Shown: positions 43,934 through 53,843 of the stretch, piece after piece
Layout of the letters: the number at the start of each line of letters is the position of its first letter
How positions within the stretch are numbered: position 1 is the first letter of the stretch
Source of the DNA: Bradyrhizobium ottawaense
Lineage (GTDB): Bacteria > Pseudomonadota > Alphaproteobacteria > Rhizobiales > Xanthobacteraceae
Direction: 5' to 3'
DNA length: 64,000 nucleotides
Assembly: GCF_900099825.1 (NCBI RefSeq)
Contig: NZ_LT629693.1
Location: 7,203,001-7,267,000 of the forward strand
Notes under the pieces: model-generated
Database searches by the model: none
What the model saw: only the letters and a program-made list of their open reading frames with translations
What the model was told of the DNA's origin: nothing
Program-made: the position numbers and the translations under genes

Positions 43934-44057
43934 GTTCGGAACCTCAAAAATGGGGGTGTAGGGGCCGGCCAAATCGGCCTGCATTTGCCGCGCAACCTAG
44001 CTTCGATCCGCCCAAAGTCAAGGTTTGCAGGGCAGAATTGGACGGGAATCGGGGAGA

Positions 44058-45383
44058 TTAACCCTCAAAGAACCGGTTTTTCGGCCGCGGTAGCCCCAGA
44101 TTCTCCCGCAACGTGCTGCCTTCATACTCGGTCCGGAAAATCCCGCGCTTCTGCAGTTCCGGGACGACCTTGTCGACGAAATCGTCGAGACCCGCGGGCA
44201 GGAACGGGAACATGATGTTGAATCCGTCGCTGCCGCGGCTGGTCAGCCATTCCTCCATCTGGTCGGCGATCGTCACGGGCGTGCCGACAAACGAGAGCCC
44301 GCCATAACCGCCGACGCGCTGGGCTAGCTGGCGCACCGTGAGCTTGTCGCGGGCGGCGACGTCGACGAGGCGCTGGCGACCGCTTTTGGACGCATTGGTC
44401 TCGGGGATCGGCGGCAACTGGCCATCGGGATCGAAGCCGGAGGCGTCGGTGCCGAGCTGGACCGACAGCGAGGCGATGGCGCTGTCGTAATGCACCATGC
44501 TGTCGAGCTTTGCGCGCTTCTCCTTGGCCTCTTCGACGCTGTCGCCGACCACGACGAAGGCGCCGGGCAGGATCTTCAGATGCTCGGGGTCACGGCCGAT
44601 CTTTTCCATCCGGCCCTTGATGTCGGCATAGAGTTTTTGGCTGTCGGCAAGGCTGCCGCCGCCGGTGAACACGGCCTCGGCGGTCTCGGCCGCAAGCTGT
44701 TTGCCGTCCTCGGACGCGCCGGCCTGCACAATCAACGGCCAGCCCTGGACGGGGCGGGCGATGTTGAGCGGTCCGCGCACGCTCAGATATTTTCCCTTGT
44801 GGTTGAGCACGTGCATCTTGGCGGGATCGAAATACAGCCCTTGCTCGACGTCGCGCACGAACGCGTCGTCGGCAAAGGAATCCCACAGGCCCGTGACGAC
44901 GTCATAGAACTCACGCGCCCGCTTGTAGCGCTCGGCGTGCTCCATATGGTCGTCGAGCCCGAAATTCAGCGCGGCGTCCGGATTGGAGGTGGTGACGATA
45001 TTCCACCCCGCACGGCCGCCGGAGATGTGATCGAGCGAAGCAAAGCGGCGGGCGACATGATAGGGCTCGTCGAACGTGGTCGACCCCGTCGCGATCAGGC
45101 CGATATGTTCGGTGGCGCCGGCCAGCGCCGACAGCAGCGTGAACGGTTCGAACGAGGTCACGGTGTGGCTGCGCTTGAGCGCATTGACCGGCATGTTCAG
45201 CACGGCCAGATGGTCGGCCATGAAGAAGGCGTCGAACTTTCCGGCCTCCAGCTTCTGGATCAGTTTCTTGATATGCGGGAAATTGAAATTGGCATCGGGC
45301 CAGGCGCCCGGATAGCGCCACGCGCCGGTGTGGATAGAGACCGGCCGCATGAATGCGCCGAGCTTGAGTTGCCGCTTCGCCAT
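44058..45383 (-). CDS. LLM-class flavin-dependent monooxygenase (NtaA/SnaA/SoxA type)
   Basis: 441 residues, a typical length. Family blocks: LGAFMRPVSIHTGAWRYPGA, SGGRAGWNIVTTSNPDAALN, FTGGGSLADSQKLYADIKGR and GTPVTIADQMEEW. These enzymes use FMNH2 from a separate reductase to oxidise nitrilotriacetate, sulfonates, dibenzothiophene or similar compounds. No flavin reductase is adjacent. The ATG at 45383 follows GGGG; a start at 45392 is possible. Confidence 0.88.
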   Translation of the reverse strand: MAKRQLKLGAFMRPVSIHTGAWRYPGAWPDANFNFPHIKKLIQKLEAGKFDAFFMADHLAVLNMPVNALKRSHTVTSFEPFTLLSALAGATEHIGLIATGSTTFDEPYHVARRFASLDHISGGRAGWNIVTTSNPDAALNFGLDDHMEHAERYKRAREFYDVVTGLWDSFADDAFVRDVEQGLYFDPAKMHVLNHKGKYLSVRGPLNIARPVQGWPLIVQAGASEDGKQLAAETAEAVFTGGGSLADSQKLYADIKGRMEKIGRDPEHLKILPGAFVVVGDSVEEAKEKRAKLDSMVHYDSAIASLSVQLGTDASGFDPDGQLPPIPETNASKSGRQRLVDVAARDKLTVRQLAQRVGGYGGLSFVGTPVTIADQMEEWLTSRGSDGFNIMFPFLPAGLDDFVDKVVPELQKRGIFRTEYEGSTLRENLGLPRPKNRFFEG

Positions 45384-45516
45384 TTGCCCCATTCCGTACG
45401 GTTATTGTTGGGGAACAGATAGGGACGGCAGGCGGCTGCGCCATCGGGAGACGTGAGAAGAATTTTGCAATTTCGCCGCCGTCTGGAGGATGGGACCGTT
45501 CGGCGGCACCGCTTTC

Positions 45517-46854
45517 TCATTGGCTGCGGGCGCGCTCGTCGAAGGCGCTGAGAACGGCCAGCGTCATGGCCTGGATGCCGAGGGTGATCGTTGGCTGGGG
45601 CACCGGCGCAAACAGGGGCGAATGGTTGGGCGGCAATTGCGGGCCGGTGCCGTTGCGTGCGGCGGCGACCCGTTCCGGCTCGTAGACGCCGATGTTGAAC
45701 ATCATCGACGGCACGCCGGCGGCGGCGTATTCCGAAAAATCCTCGCTGGCGCTGACCGGCGGCGTTGCCCGCACCTTGTCGCCGAACGCCGTTTGCAGCA
45801 CTTTTACGGCCGATGCGACTACGCCGGGATCGTTCATCACAGGCTTGGTGCCCGCCGTGATCTTGAAGTCGGGCGGCGGCGCATCCGCCATCGCGGCCAC
45901 AGCCTTGGCTGTTCGTTCGATCCCCGCATGTAATTTGGCGCGGACTTCCGGCTTGTAGGATCGGATGGTGCCGGCGATGTACACGCCATCCGGAATGATG
46001 TTGGCGGCGGTGCCGCCATGGATCGCGCCGATGCTGAGCACGCCGAATTCGTTGGGGTCCTTTTCGCGGCTGATCACGCTTTGCACGTCGGTGACGAAGC
46101 GCGCCGCGATCGTGACCGGATCGATGGTCCGGTGCGGTTCGGCGCCATGCCCGCCGCGGCCGGAGAACCTGATCTCGAGAAGGTCGGCATAGGACGAGCC
46201 GATGCCGCTGCGATAGGCGACAGTGTCGTAGCCGTTGGGGCCGTCGTGCAAGGCAAACGCGACGTCGGGCTTTGGAAAGCGCGTGAACAGGCCGTCGGCC
46301 AGCATGGCCAGGGCGCCCGTCACTTCTTCTTCGGCCGGCTGGGCGATGAACATCAACGTGCCGTGCCATCGGTCTTTCATGCCAAGCAGCGTCTTCGCCG
46401 TTCCGACCCAGCTCGCCATATGGATGTCGTGACCGCAGCTATGGGCGACGAAAACCTCGCGACCGTTCCAGCTGGCCTTTTCATGGCTTGCGTAGGGCAG
46501 GCCGGTTTTCTCTTCCATCGGCAGCGCGTCGAGTTCGGTTCGCACCAGGACGGTAGGGCCGTCGCCGTTCTTGTAGATCGCGACGAGGCCAGTCTTGCCC
46601 ACCTTTTCGGTGACGTCGAAGCCGAGCGCGCGCATTTCGGCGGCGAGCCGGGCTGCGGTCTTCACCTCCTGAAACGCAAGCTCGGGATGGGCGTGAATGT
46701 CTTTGTAGAGCGCATCGAGCGCGGCATAGTTGCCGGCGACCGTGGTTTGGATCGCAGCTTTTAGGTCGATGACGTCAAGCTCGGCACGGGCTTGCATCGG
46801 CAGCATGGCGCACAAGGCGACGGATGCGAGCAGGGGTTTGACAAACCGCATCAT
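45517..46854 (-). CDS. M20-family amidohydrolase (exported)
   Basis: 445 residues with a signal peptide (about 1-24). The metal-site motifs are VAHSCGHDIHMASW and AQPAEEEVTGALAML, and GRGGHGAEPHRTIDP is the dimerisation-domain turn. It belongs with IAA-amino-acid hydrolases and aminoacylases that remove an acyl group from an amino acid. The gene runs in the same direction as the LLM monooxygenase, 133 bases apart. Confidence 0.9.
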   Translation of the reverse strand: MMRFVKPLLASVALCAMLPMQARAELDVIDLKAAIQTTVAGNYAALDALYKDIHAHPELAFQEVKTAARLAAEMRALGFDVTEKVGKTGLVAIYKNGDGPTVLVRTELDALPMEEKTGLPYASHEKASWNGREVFVAHSCGHDIHMASWVGTAKTLLGMKDRWHGTLMFIAQPAEEEVTGALAMLADGLFTRFPKPDVAFALHDGPNGYDTVAYRSGIGSSYADLLEIRFSGRGGHGAEPHRTIDPVTIAARFVTDVQSVISREKDPNEFGVLSIGAIHGGTAANIIPDGVYIAGTIRSYKPEVRAKLHAGIERTAKAVAAMADAPPPDFKITAGTKPVMNDPGVVASAVKVLQTAFGDKVRATPPVSASEDFSEYAAAGVPSMMFNIGVYEPERVAAARNGTGPQLPPNHSPLFAPVPQPTITLGIQAMTLAVLSAFDERARSQ

Positions 46855-46905
46855 GGAAGGCGCTCCCGCATACAACTCGGTCGATCGGGCCGCAATCTAG
46901 CACGC

Positions 46906-47643
46906 CTACGCGCCCAACACATCCTTCTGCATCTTGCCGCCGTAGAAATGGAAGAACGGCACCGGGGCGTCGTGGTGCAACGGGCCGGTGGCGAGGCGGC
47001 GGTCGAGTTCGTTGAGGACGTTCTTGGTCATGGGATGCAGGTCGGCCAGCGGCTTGGAGCCGATCTCGACCCAGACCAACTCCACCAGTTCGGCATCGGG
47101 ATGGATCACGCCCTCGACGCGATGGGCGATCGCGGAGGCATCCGCGGTGAAGAAGCGGGTGTCGAAACGGCGGACGCGGCCCGGCGGGGTAATCGCGCGC
47201 GCAATCAGGAACAGGCTCGACGGATCGGGCAGCAGGCCGGCGTCGCTGAACGGCGCCCAGGGACCCTCGAGCTTCACCGGCTTGTCGACCTTGCGGCCGA
47301 GGCAGAGGCCGGTTTCCTCGCAAGCTTCGCGGATCGCGGCGACCGCAAGCGCGCGCGCGCGCGAAGCCGCGATCTTGGGGCTACCCTTGAGCAGGTTGGC
47401 TTCAAGTTCCTTGGTGATGGAAGCGGCGACGGGAACGCGATTGTCGGATTTGTCGACGCGGCCGCCGGGAAACACGAATTTGCCCGGCATGAACACCACA
47501 TTGTCGTGGCGCTTGCCGACCAGCACCTTGGGCTTTTCGCCGGAGCGATCGATCAGGATCAGCGTCGCCGCGTCTTTCGGCCGGAAATAAGGATGGTGAT
47601 CGGCTTCTTTTTCTTCCTTGGGCGCGGTCGCAGCTTCGGTCAT
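46906..47643 (-). CDS. NUDIX hydrolase with split Nudix box (NUDT19-like)
   Basis: 245 residues. The Nudix box is interrupted: FPGGRVDKSDNRVP begins it and ALAVAAIREACEETGLCLG completes it after an insertion of about 45 residues, as in NUDT7/NUDT19-type coenzyme A hydrolases. Catalytic Glu residues REACEE are present. The substrate may be CoA or a related diphosphate. ATG at 47643 is preferred since GGGGATGGA precedes it; an ATG at 47658 lacks such a site. Confidence 0.85.
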   Translation of the reverse strand: MTEAATAPKEEKEADHHPYFRPKDAATLILIDRSGEKPKVLVGKRHDNVVFMPGKFVFPGGRVDKSDNRVPVAASITKELEANLLKGSPKIAASRARALAVAAIREACEETGLCLGRKVDKPVKLEGPWAPFSDAGLLPDPSSLFLIARAITPPGRVRRFDTRFFTADASAIAHRVEGVIHPDAELVELVWVEIGSKPLADLHPMTKNVLNELDRRLATGPLHHDAPVPFFHFYGGKMQKDVLGA

Positions 47644-47682
47644 TCCATCCCCATTCATGCTTTTATTATTGTTGGTTTAGCC

Positions 47683-47786
47683 AGAGCGGTTTCCAGCGAA
47701 GTGGAAACCGGTTCGCGTCAAGAAAACGCGTCAACTCAAAAATCTGGAGCCCCGTTCCGATTCCATCGGAACGGAAAAGGCTCTAG
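47683..47786 (+). repeat. Dispersed 104-base element, copy B
   Basis: Starts AGAGCGGTTTCCAGCGAAG, carries CAAGAAAACGCGTCAA, and ends in a hairpin whose last bases are GGCTCTAG. The CTAG end supplies the TAG stop codon of the minus-strand DUF983 gene. Confidence 0.8.
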
Positions 47787-48223
47787 ACGGGCGGAACGTC
47801 GCTAGGGGCGTTTTCGTCAAACCCGTGCATGCGCAGCGCCCATTGGAAGCCGACCACGGCGCCCTTGACCGGTTGCAGCAACGCCAGCGATGCAATCAAG
47901 GTGACCGGCAGGTAGATCGAAAGCTGCAGCCAGACCGGCGGCGCATAATCGGTTTCGATCCACAGAATGACCGGTACCAGGATGTGGCCGACGATGATGA
48001 TCACGAGATAGGCCGGCAGATCGTCGGCGCGGTGTGGCGTGTAGTCGAGCCCGCATACCGAACAGTTGTTGTCGACCTTCAGGAAAGCGCGAAACAGCTT
48101 GCCTTCGCCGCAGCGCGGGCAGCGGCAGCGAAAGCCGCGCTTCATGGCGGTCCAAAGGTCGCGCTTTTCGCCCTTCACGGAATCCTGGCTCCAGACGGCC
48201 GTTGCGGTGCTCACTGTTACCAT
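47783..48223 (-). CDS. DUF983 zinc-ribbon membrane protein
   Basis: 146 residues. A four-cysteine zinc ribbon (CRCPRCGEGKLF...CSVCGLDY, about 33-63) precedes two membrane helices (about 72-90 and 97-115). Family function is unknown. Its start overlaps the rnr stop by seven bases, so it is coupled to rnr. The stop codon comes from repeat copy B. Confidence 0.85.
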   Translation of the reverse strand: MVTVSTATAVWSQDSVKGEKRDLWTAMKRGFRCRCPRCGEGKLFRAFLKVDNNCSVCGLDYTPHRADDLPAYLVIIIVGHILVPVILWIETDYAPPVWLQLSIYLPVTLIASLALLQPVKGAVVGFQWALRMHGFDENAPSDVPPV

Positions 48224-50598
48224 GATTTGCCTTTCTTGGATTTGCCGGATTTCGATTTACCCGGCTTGAACTTTGCGGACTTTCCTTTGCCAGACTTGCC
48301 CTTGCCGAACTTACTCTGGCCGGGCGCGCCGGCCTTGTCGTTCGGGCTGCGGCCTGGACGCGCTTTCGACGGCTTTGTCGACGCTCGCGATCCGTCACGT
48401 TTTCTGCCGCGCGGAATGGACTGGCCTTCCGACAACAGCTCGAACCGCAACGCGCCTGCTACCGGTGCTGCTTCTACCAGACGCACGTCAACAACGTCAC
48501 CCAGCCGGTGCATGGCACCGCTGCGTGTGCCGATGAGCGCATGGCGCGCCTCGTCGTAGTTGAAATATTCCGTGCCGAGCGTGCGGATCGGGATCAGCCC
48601 GTCGGCGCCGGTTTCGCTGAGTTTGACGAACAGGCCGGCGCGGGTGACGCCGGAAATACGGCCCTGGAAACTGGCGCCGATGCGATCGGCAAGGAAATGC
48701 GCGATCAGGCGGTCGGCCGTCTCGCGTTCCGCCTTCATGGCGCGGCGTTCTGTCACGGAGATCTGGGCTGCGACTTCGCCAAGCGTTTCCAGCGTCTCGG
48801 TTTCCGGCAGCGCGCCTTCGCCGAGACCGAGCGCCCGGATCAACGCGCGATGCACGATCAGATCCGCGTATCGCCTGATAGGCGAAGTGAAATGCGCGTA
48901 GCGGCGCAGGTTGAGGCCGAAATGGCCGTAATTCTCCGACGAATATTCCGCCTGCGCCTGCGAGCGCAACACTACTTCGTTCACCAGCGGTTCGTAGTCC
49001 TCGCCGCGGACCTGGCCCAGCACGCGATTGAACAGCGCCGGGCGCAGCGCGCCGGCTTTCGCGAACGGCAGATCGAGCGTCTTGAGGAATTCCGCGAGGT
49101 TGTGAACCTTCTCCTGCGAAGGTTCGTCGTGCACGCGGTAGATCAGCGGCAGCGCCTTCTTCTCGAGCATCTCCGCCGCGGCGACGTTGGCGAGGATCAT
49201 GAATTCCTCGATCAACTTGTGCGCATCCAGCCGCTCCGGCACGACGACGCGATCGACGGTGCCGTCGGATTTCAGCAGGATCTTGCGCTCGGGCAGATCG
49301 AGATCAAGTGGGTCGCGTTCGTCGCGTGCCAGTTTGACCAGCGCATAGGCCGCATACAGCGGCTGCAGGATCGGCTCGACCAGGGGACCGGTGGTGTCGT
49401 CGGGCCGGCCGTCGATCGCGGCCTGCGCCTGCGCGTAGTTGAGTTTTGCCGCCGAGCGCATCAGCACGCGATGAAAACTGTGCGAGCGCTTGCGGCCGTC
49501 ATGGCCGATCACCATCCGCACCGCGAGCGCGCCGCGCGGCTCGCCCGGCACGAGCGAACAGAGATCGTTGGAGATGCGCTCGGGCAGCATCGGCACCACG
49601 CGATCGGGGAAATACACCGAATTGCCGCGCATCAGCGCATCGCGATCCAGCGCCGAACCCGGCCGCACACAAAAGGCAACGTCGGCAATGGCGACGTGAA
49701 CGATAAAGCCGCCCTTGTTGTTCGGATCGGGATCGGGCGCGGCATGCACCGCGTCGTCGTGATCCTTGGCGTCGGGCGGATCGATCGTCACAAGCGGCAG
49801 CTCGCGCCAGTCCTCGCGGCCCTTCAGGGTCGCGGTCTGCGCATCCTCGGCCTCGCGCAACGCGGCCGGCGAAAACACCTGCGGAATGTCATGGGCGTGG
49901 ATCGCGATCAGGCTGACCGCTTTCTCGGTCGCGAGCGAGCCGAGCCGCTCCTTCACCTTGCCCGACGCCAGGCCGTAGCCGCGCGTGCGCACGAGATCGA
50001 CGCTGACGAGGTCGTCATCCTCGGCGCCGCCGGTGTCGTCTTTGGCGATGTTCAGTTCGCGGCCGGCCTGTTTCTTGTCGACCGGAATGAGGCGGCCGCC
50101 GCCTGCGGGCAAAGCGCGGAAGATACCAAGCAGGCGGGTGCGGGCGTGATCGACGACCTTGATGACCCGCCCGCGATACGGCGTGCCGTCGCCGTCGGGG
50201 CTCTTTTCGACGCGCAGCAGCGCGCGGTCGCCGACGCCGGCTGCGGTGCCGGGCTGCGGGCGGCGCGGAACGTGAATGCGGATTTTCGGCGCGGGTCCGT
50301 CCTGCTCGGTGTCCCACTCGGTGGGTGCCGCGAGCAGTTCGCCGTCGGTATCGCGCCCGGTGATGTCGGCCATCACGGTCGGGGGCAGGGCGGCCGGCTC
50401 CAGAATCTTGCGGCCGCGTTTGGCGACCGTGCCGTCGTCTGCGAGCTCGCGCAGGATCTGCTTCAGCTCGACGCGGTCGGCGTTCTTCAGGCCGAACTCG
50501 CGCGCGATCTCGCGCGTGCCGATATTGCCGGGATTCGCGCGGATAAAGGCGACGATGGCGTCCCGGCTCGGAAAACCACTGTCGTGCTTCTTGTTCAC
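48217..50598 (-). CDS. rnr: Ribonuclease R
   Basis: 793 residues. N-terminal winged helix/cold-shock region; RNB catalytic domain with LVTIDPPDAKDHDDAVHA (metal-binding Asp cluster), YFPDRVVPMLPERISNDLCS and YGHFGLNLRRYAHFTSPIRRYADL; then an S1 domain (GRISGVTRAGLFVKLSETGA); the tail is Lys/Gly/Ser rich. It degrades structured RNA 3' to 5' and aids trans-translation. The GTG start abuts the topA TAA with no gap. Confidence 0.96.
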   Translation of the reverse strand: MNKKHDSGFPSRDAIVAFIRANPGNIGTREIAREFGLKNADRVELKQILRELADDGTVAKRGRKILEPAALPPTVMADITGRDTDGELLAAPTEWDTEQDGPAPKIRIHVPRRPQPGTAAGVGDRALLRVEKSPDGDGTPYRGRVIKVVDHARTRLLGIFRALPAGGGRLIPVDKKQAGRELNIAKDDTGGAEDDDLVSVDLVRTRGYGLASGKVKERLGSLATEKAVSLIAIHAHDIPQVFSPAALREAEDAQTATLKGREDWRELPLVTIDPPDAKDHDDAVHAAPDPDPNNKGGFIVHVAIADVAFCVRPGSALDRDALMRGNSVYFPDRVVPMLPERISNDLCSLVPGEPRGALAVRMVIGHDGRKRSHSFHRVLMRSAAKLNYAQAQAAIDGRPDDTTGPLVEPILQPLYAAYALVKLARDERDPLDLDLPERKILLKSDGTVDRVVVPERLDAHKLIEEFMILANVAAAEMLEKKALPLIYRVHDEPSQEKVHNLAEFLKTLDLPFAKAGALRPALFNRVLGQVRGEDYEPLVNEVVLRSQAQAEYSSENYGHFGLNLRRYAHFTSPIRRYADLIVHRALIRALGLGEGALPETETLETLGEVAAQISVTERRAMKAERETADRLIAHFLADRIGASFQGRISGVTRAGLFVKLSETGADGLIPIRTLGTEYFNYDEARHALIGTRSGAMHRLGDVVDVRLVEAAPVAGALRFELLSEGQSIPRGRKRDGSRASTKPSKARPGRSPNDKAGAPGQSKFGKGKSGKGKSAKFKPGKSKSGKSKKGKSW

Positions 50599-53364
50599 TT
50601 ATCCCCGGGCCTTGCCCGCGCTCTTCTTCGCAGGCGGTTTGGATGCGGCCGGCTTTGCCGCCGATGTCTTGGCGGCCGAGGCGACCGGCGCGCGCGCCTT
50701 GCTCACGGCATCCGCCTTCGGTTTCGCCGCCGCCTTCTTCACCGCGGCCTTCTTGGCAGGCTTTGGCGCATCGGGATCGACGACCTTGTCGGTAGTCTTG
50801 GCGGCTGCCTTCTTCGGTGCGGCTTTCTTGGCGCCGCGCTTGGGCTTGCCGCCGCCCTTGGCGGCGCGTTCATCGATCAGGGCGATGGCTTCCGCGAGCG
50901 TGATCGTCTCCGGCGTCTTGTCGCTCGGGATCGTGGCGTTGACGCCACCGGACGTGACATACGCCCCATAGCGGCCGTTCTTGACCGCCACGCCGCCGAG
51001 GCTCGGATGCTCGCCGAGCGGCTTGCCGGGATCGGCGCCGAAACGACGTCCGCTCGGGCCTTTTGCAATTTTTTCGGCGATCAGTGTCACCGCGCGGTTG
51101 AGGCCGATGTCGAACACCTCGTCGCCGGCTTCCAGGCTGGCGTAGGTTTTTTCGTGACGCACGAATGGACCGAAGCGGCCGATACCGGCGGTGATCGGCT
51201 CGCCGGTTTCCGGATGCTTGCCGATCTCGCGCGGCAGCGACAGCAGTTTCAACGCCAGTTCGAGTTCCATGTCGCCGGGCGACGTGTTCTTCGGAATGCC
51301 GGCGCGCCGCGGCTTCTCGCCCTCGGCATAATCTTTCTGCTCGCCGAGCTGAATGTAGGGGCCGAAGCGTCCGGCCTTCACCGTGACGTCGAGGTCGGTC
51401 TCCGGGTCCTTGCCGAGCACGCGGTCGGCGCTGGCTTCGCCGTCGGCAGCCAACGGACGCGTGTGCCGGCATTCCGGATAGTTCGAGCAGCCGACAAAGG
51501 CGCCGAACTTGCCGGCTTTCAGGTTGAGCTTGCCGGTGCCGCAGGTCGGGCACTGCCTGACGTCGCCGCCATCGGCGCGCGGCGGATAAATATGCGGCCC
51601 CAGCATGACGTCGAGCACGTCGAGCACTTCGGAGACGCGAATGTCCTTGATGTCGGCGACCGCGCCGGCAAAGCCGACCCAGAACTCCTTCAGCACCTGC
51701 TGCCAGGAGATCTCGTTGTTGGAAATGCGGTCAAGCTGCTCTTCCAGATTGGCGGTGAAATCGTATTCGACATAACGCGCGAAGAAGTTTTCCAGGAACG
51801 CGACCACGACGCGGCCCTTGTCCTCGCCGTGCAGCCGCTTCTTCTCGAGCTTGACGTAACCGCGGTCCTTCAGCACCTGCAGGATCGAGGCATAGGTCGA
51901 GGGACGGCCGATGCCGAGTTCTTCCATCCGCTTCACCAGCGAGGCTTCCGAGAAGCGCGGCGGCGGTTCGGTGAAATGTTGCGTGACGGCGAGGTCCTGC
52001 CGCTTCAGCGCCTCGCCCTCGCTCATGGCGGGGAGGCGGCGGCTGTCGTCATCCTCGGCGTCGTCGTCGCGGCCTTCCTGGTAGAGCGCGAGGAAACCGT
52101 CGAACTTCACGACCTGACCGCTGGCGCGCAGGTCCAGCACGCGGGAGCCGGCCTTCGCCGCGATATCCACCGTGGTGCGTTCGAGTTCGGCCGATTCCAT
52201 CTGGCTCGCGATGGTGCGGATCCAGATCAGCTCATAGAGCTTGGCCTGGTCGGTATCGAGGCGGCGGCGCATTTCGGCGGGGCGGCGCGACAGGTCGGTC
52301 GGGCGGATCGCTTCATGCGCTTCCTGCGCGTTCTTGGCCTTGGTCTGGTACTGGCGCGGCGCGTCCGGCACGTAGGCGTTGCCGTAGTCCTCGCCGATCA
52401 CCTTGCGGGCCTGCGTGATCGCCGAGCCGTCGATCTGCACGCCGTCGGTTCGCATATAGGTAATGAGACCGGTGGTCTCGCCGCCGATGTCGATGCCCTC
52501 ATAGAGCCGCTGCGCGACCCGCATGGTATGGGCGGGCGCAAAGCCGAGCTTGCGGCTGGCTTCCTGCTGCAGCGTCGAGGTGGTGAAGGGCGCCTGCGGA
52601 TTGCGGCGCGCCGGTTTCGCTTCCACGGTCGAGACCGTGAAGTTGGCGGCCTCGATCGCCTTCTTGAGTTCTTCGGCTTCCGCGCCGGAGCCGATGTCGA
52701 GCCGCTGGATCTTCTTGCCGTCGGCGCCGACGAGGCGGGCCTCGAAGGCGTCGCCGCGCGGCGTCGTCAGGGTGGCCACCAGCGACCAGTATTCGCGGGC
52801 GACGAATTTTTCGATCTCGAGCTCGCGGTCGCACACCAGCCGCAGCGCCACCGACTGCACGCGGCCGGCCGAGCGTGCGCCCGGCAACTTGCGCCACAAC
52901 ACCGGCGAGAGCGTGAAGCCGACCAGATAGTCGAGCGCGCGGCGCGCCATATAGGCGTCGACCAGCGCGCCGTCGATCTGGCGCGGCGACTTCATGGCAT
53001 CCGTCACCGCCTGTTTGGTGATGGCGTTGAAAACCACGCGTTCGATCTTGTGGTCCTTGATCGCGCGCTTCTCTTTCAGCACTTCGAGCACGTGCCAGGA
53101 GATCGCCTCGCCCTCGCGGTCAGGGTCGGTTGCGAGGATCAGGCGGTCGGCGCCCTTCAGGGCCTTGGCGATGTCGTTGAGCCGGCCGGCCGCCTTGGGG
53201 TCGATCTCCCAGATCATCTGGAAATTGGCTTCCGGATCGACCGATCCGTTCTTGGCCGGCAAGTCGCGGACATGGCCGAACGAGGCCAGAACCTCGTAGG
53301 AGGCGCCCAAATATTTGTTGATCGTCTTGGCTTTCGCCGGCGACTCCACAATGACGATATTCAT
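50599..53364 (-). CDS. topA: DNA topoisomerase I
   Basis: 921 residues. The TOPRIM domain starts MNIVIVESPAKAKTINKYLG; the active Tyr is in GLITYMRTDGVQI; a four-cysteine ribbon (CPTCGTGKLNLKAGKFGAF then CSNYPEC) is near residue 610, followed by repeated topoisomerase ribbon-like modules lacking cysteines, and a Lys/Ala-rich tail. It relaxes negative supercoils. ATG at 53364 is required by the TOPRIM start. Confidence 0.96.
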   Translation of the reverse strand: MNIVIVESPAKAKTINKYLGASYEVLASFGHVRDLPAKNGSVDPEANFQMIWEIDPKAAGRLNDIAKALKGADRLILATDPDREGEAISWHVLEVLKEKRAIKDHKIERVVFNAITKQAVTDAMKSPRQIDGALVDAYMARRALDYLVGFTLSPVLWRKLPGARSAGRVQSVALRLVCDRELEIEKFVAREYWSLVATLTTPRGDAFEARLVGADGKKIQRLDIGSGAEAEELKKAIEAANFTVSTVEAKPARRNPQAPFTTSTLQQEASRKLGFAPAHTMRVAQRLYEGIDIGGETTGLITYMRTDGVQIDGSAITQARKVIGEDYGNAYVPDAPRQYQTKAKNAQEAHEAIRPTDLSRRPAEMRRRLDTDQAKLYELIWIRTIASQMESAELERTTVDIAAKAGSRVLDLRASGQVVKFDGFLALYQEGRDDDAEDDDSRRLPAMSEGEALKRQDLAVTQHFTEPPPRFSEASLVKRMEELGIGRPSTYASILQVLKDRGYVKLEKKRLHGEDKGRVVVAFLENFFARYVEYDFTANLEEQLDRISNNEISWQQVLKEFWVGFAGAVADIKDIRVSEVLDVLDVMLGPHIYPPRADGGDVRQCPTCGTGKLNLKAGKFGAFVGCSNYPECRHTRPLAADGEASADRVLGKDPETDLDVTVKAGRFGPYIQLGEQKDYAEGEKPRRAGIPKNTSPGDMELELALKLLSLPREIGKHPETGEPITAGIGRFGPFVRHEKTYASLEAGDEVFDIGLNRAVTLIAEKIAKGPSGRRFGADPGKPLGEHPSLGGVAVKNGRYGAYVTSGGVNATIPSDKTPETITLAEAIALIDERAAKGGGKPKRGAKKAAPKKAAAKTTDKVVDPDAPKPAKKAAVKKAAAKPKADAVSKARAPVASAAKTSAAKPAASKPPAKKSAGKARG

Positions 53365-53474
53365 GTCATTCCAATAGCTTACGGGAAAAGATAAAGGCCG
53401 GTATCGCGAGACTCGCGCCAGCCGTTTCGTCCCGAACATGGGGTGGTGAGGCCCCCCTGTCAAATCGACAGATA

Positions 53475-53837
53475 TTGAGCAGGCAGGTCCGGGATGCGAC
53501 TTTGTGGGTATGGTGTTGCAGAATACGTCCTAGAGTTGTGGGAATAAACCGGCTATTTCTGGACCATATTGTGTTGGATTGGGATGCCGGTTTTTTGAAC
53601 AAGGCACGGGGCGGCCGGAAGCGCACGACTTCGGGTGGATCGAGGCGATCTTCAACGGACGACCGCGACGGCGAGGGCGGCCCTGACGAGGCCGTGGCCT
53701 TCATCGCCGAAACCGTTGCCGAATTGGTCAAGCTGGCGAAGAACCATCGGCTTGAGGTTCTCAGCCATCTGCTCGGCATGGCACAACTCGAGGCGGAAGA
53801 GCGGATGCGGACCCGCAGCAAGCACAAGCTGTCGTGA
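53475..53837 (+). CDS. Hypothetical helical protein, start uncertain
   Basis: Up to 120 residues. The C-terminal half, DEAVAFIAETVAELVKLAKN through HRLEVLSHLLGMAQLEAEE, is a strong amphipathic helical pair and looks like short proteins seen in rhizobia. The first 40 codons look non-coding, so a GTG at 53571 or TTG at 53595 is more likely than 53475. It is divergent from topA and ends seven bases before the convergent HxlR gene. Confidence 0.5.
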   Translation: MSRQVRDATLWVWCCRIRPRVVGINRLFLDHIVLDWDAGFLNKARGGRKRTTSGGSRRSSTDDRDGEGGPDEAVAFIAETVAELVKLAKNHRLEVLSHLLGMAQLEAEERMRTRSKHKLS

Positions 53838-53843
53838 GCGACG

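Noticed and set aside
48508..53394. Very long plus-strand open frame (1628 codons) opposite rnr and topA
   Set aside because: It is antisense to two certain genes, its residues are Arg/Ala/His/Asp-rich with no domain, and such frames arise in high-GC DNA from codon bias of the true strand.
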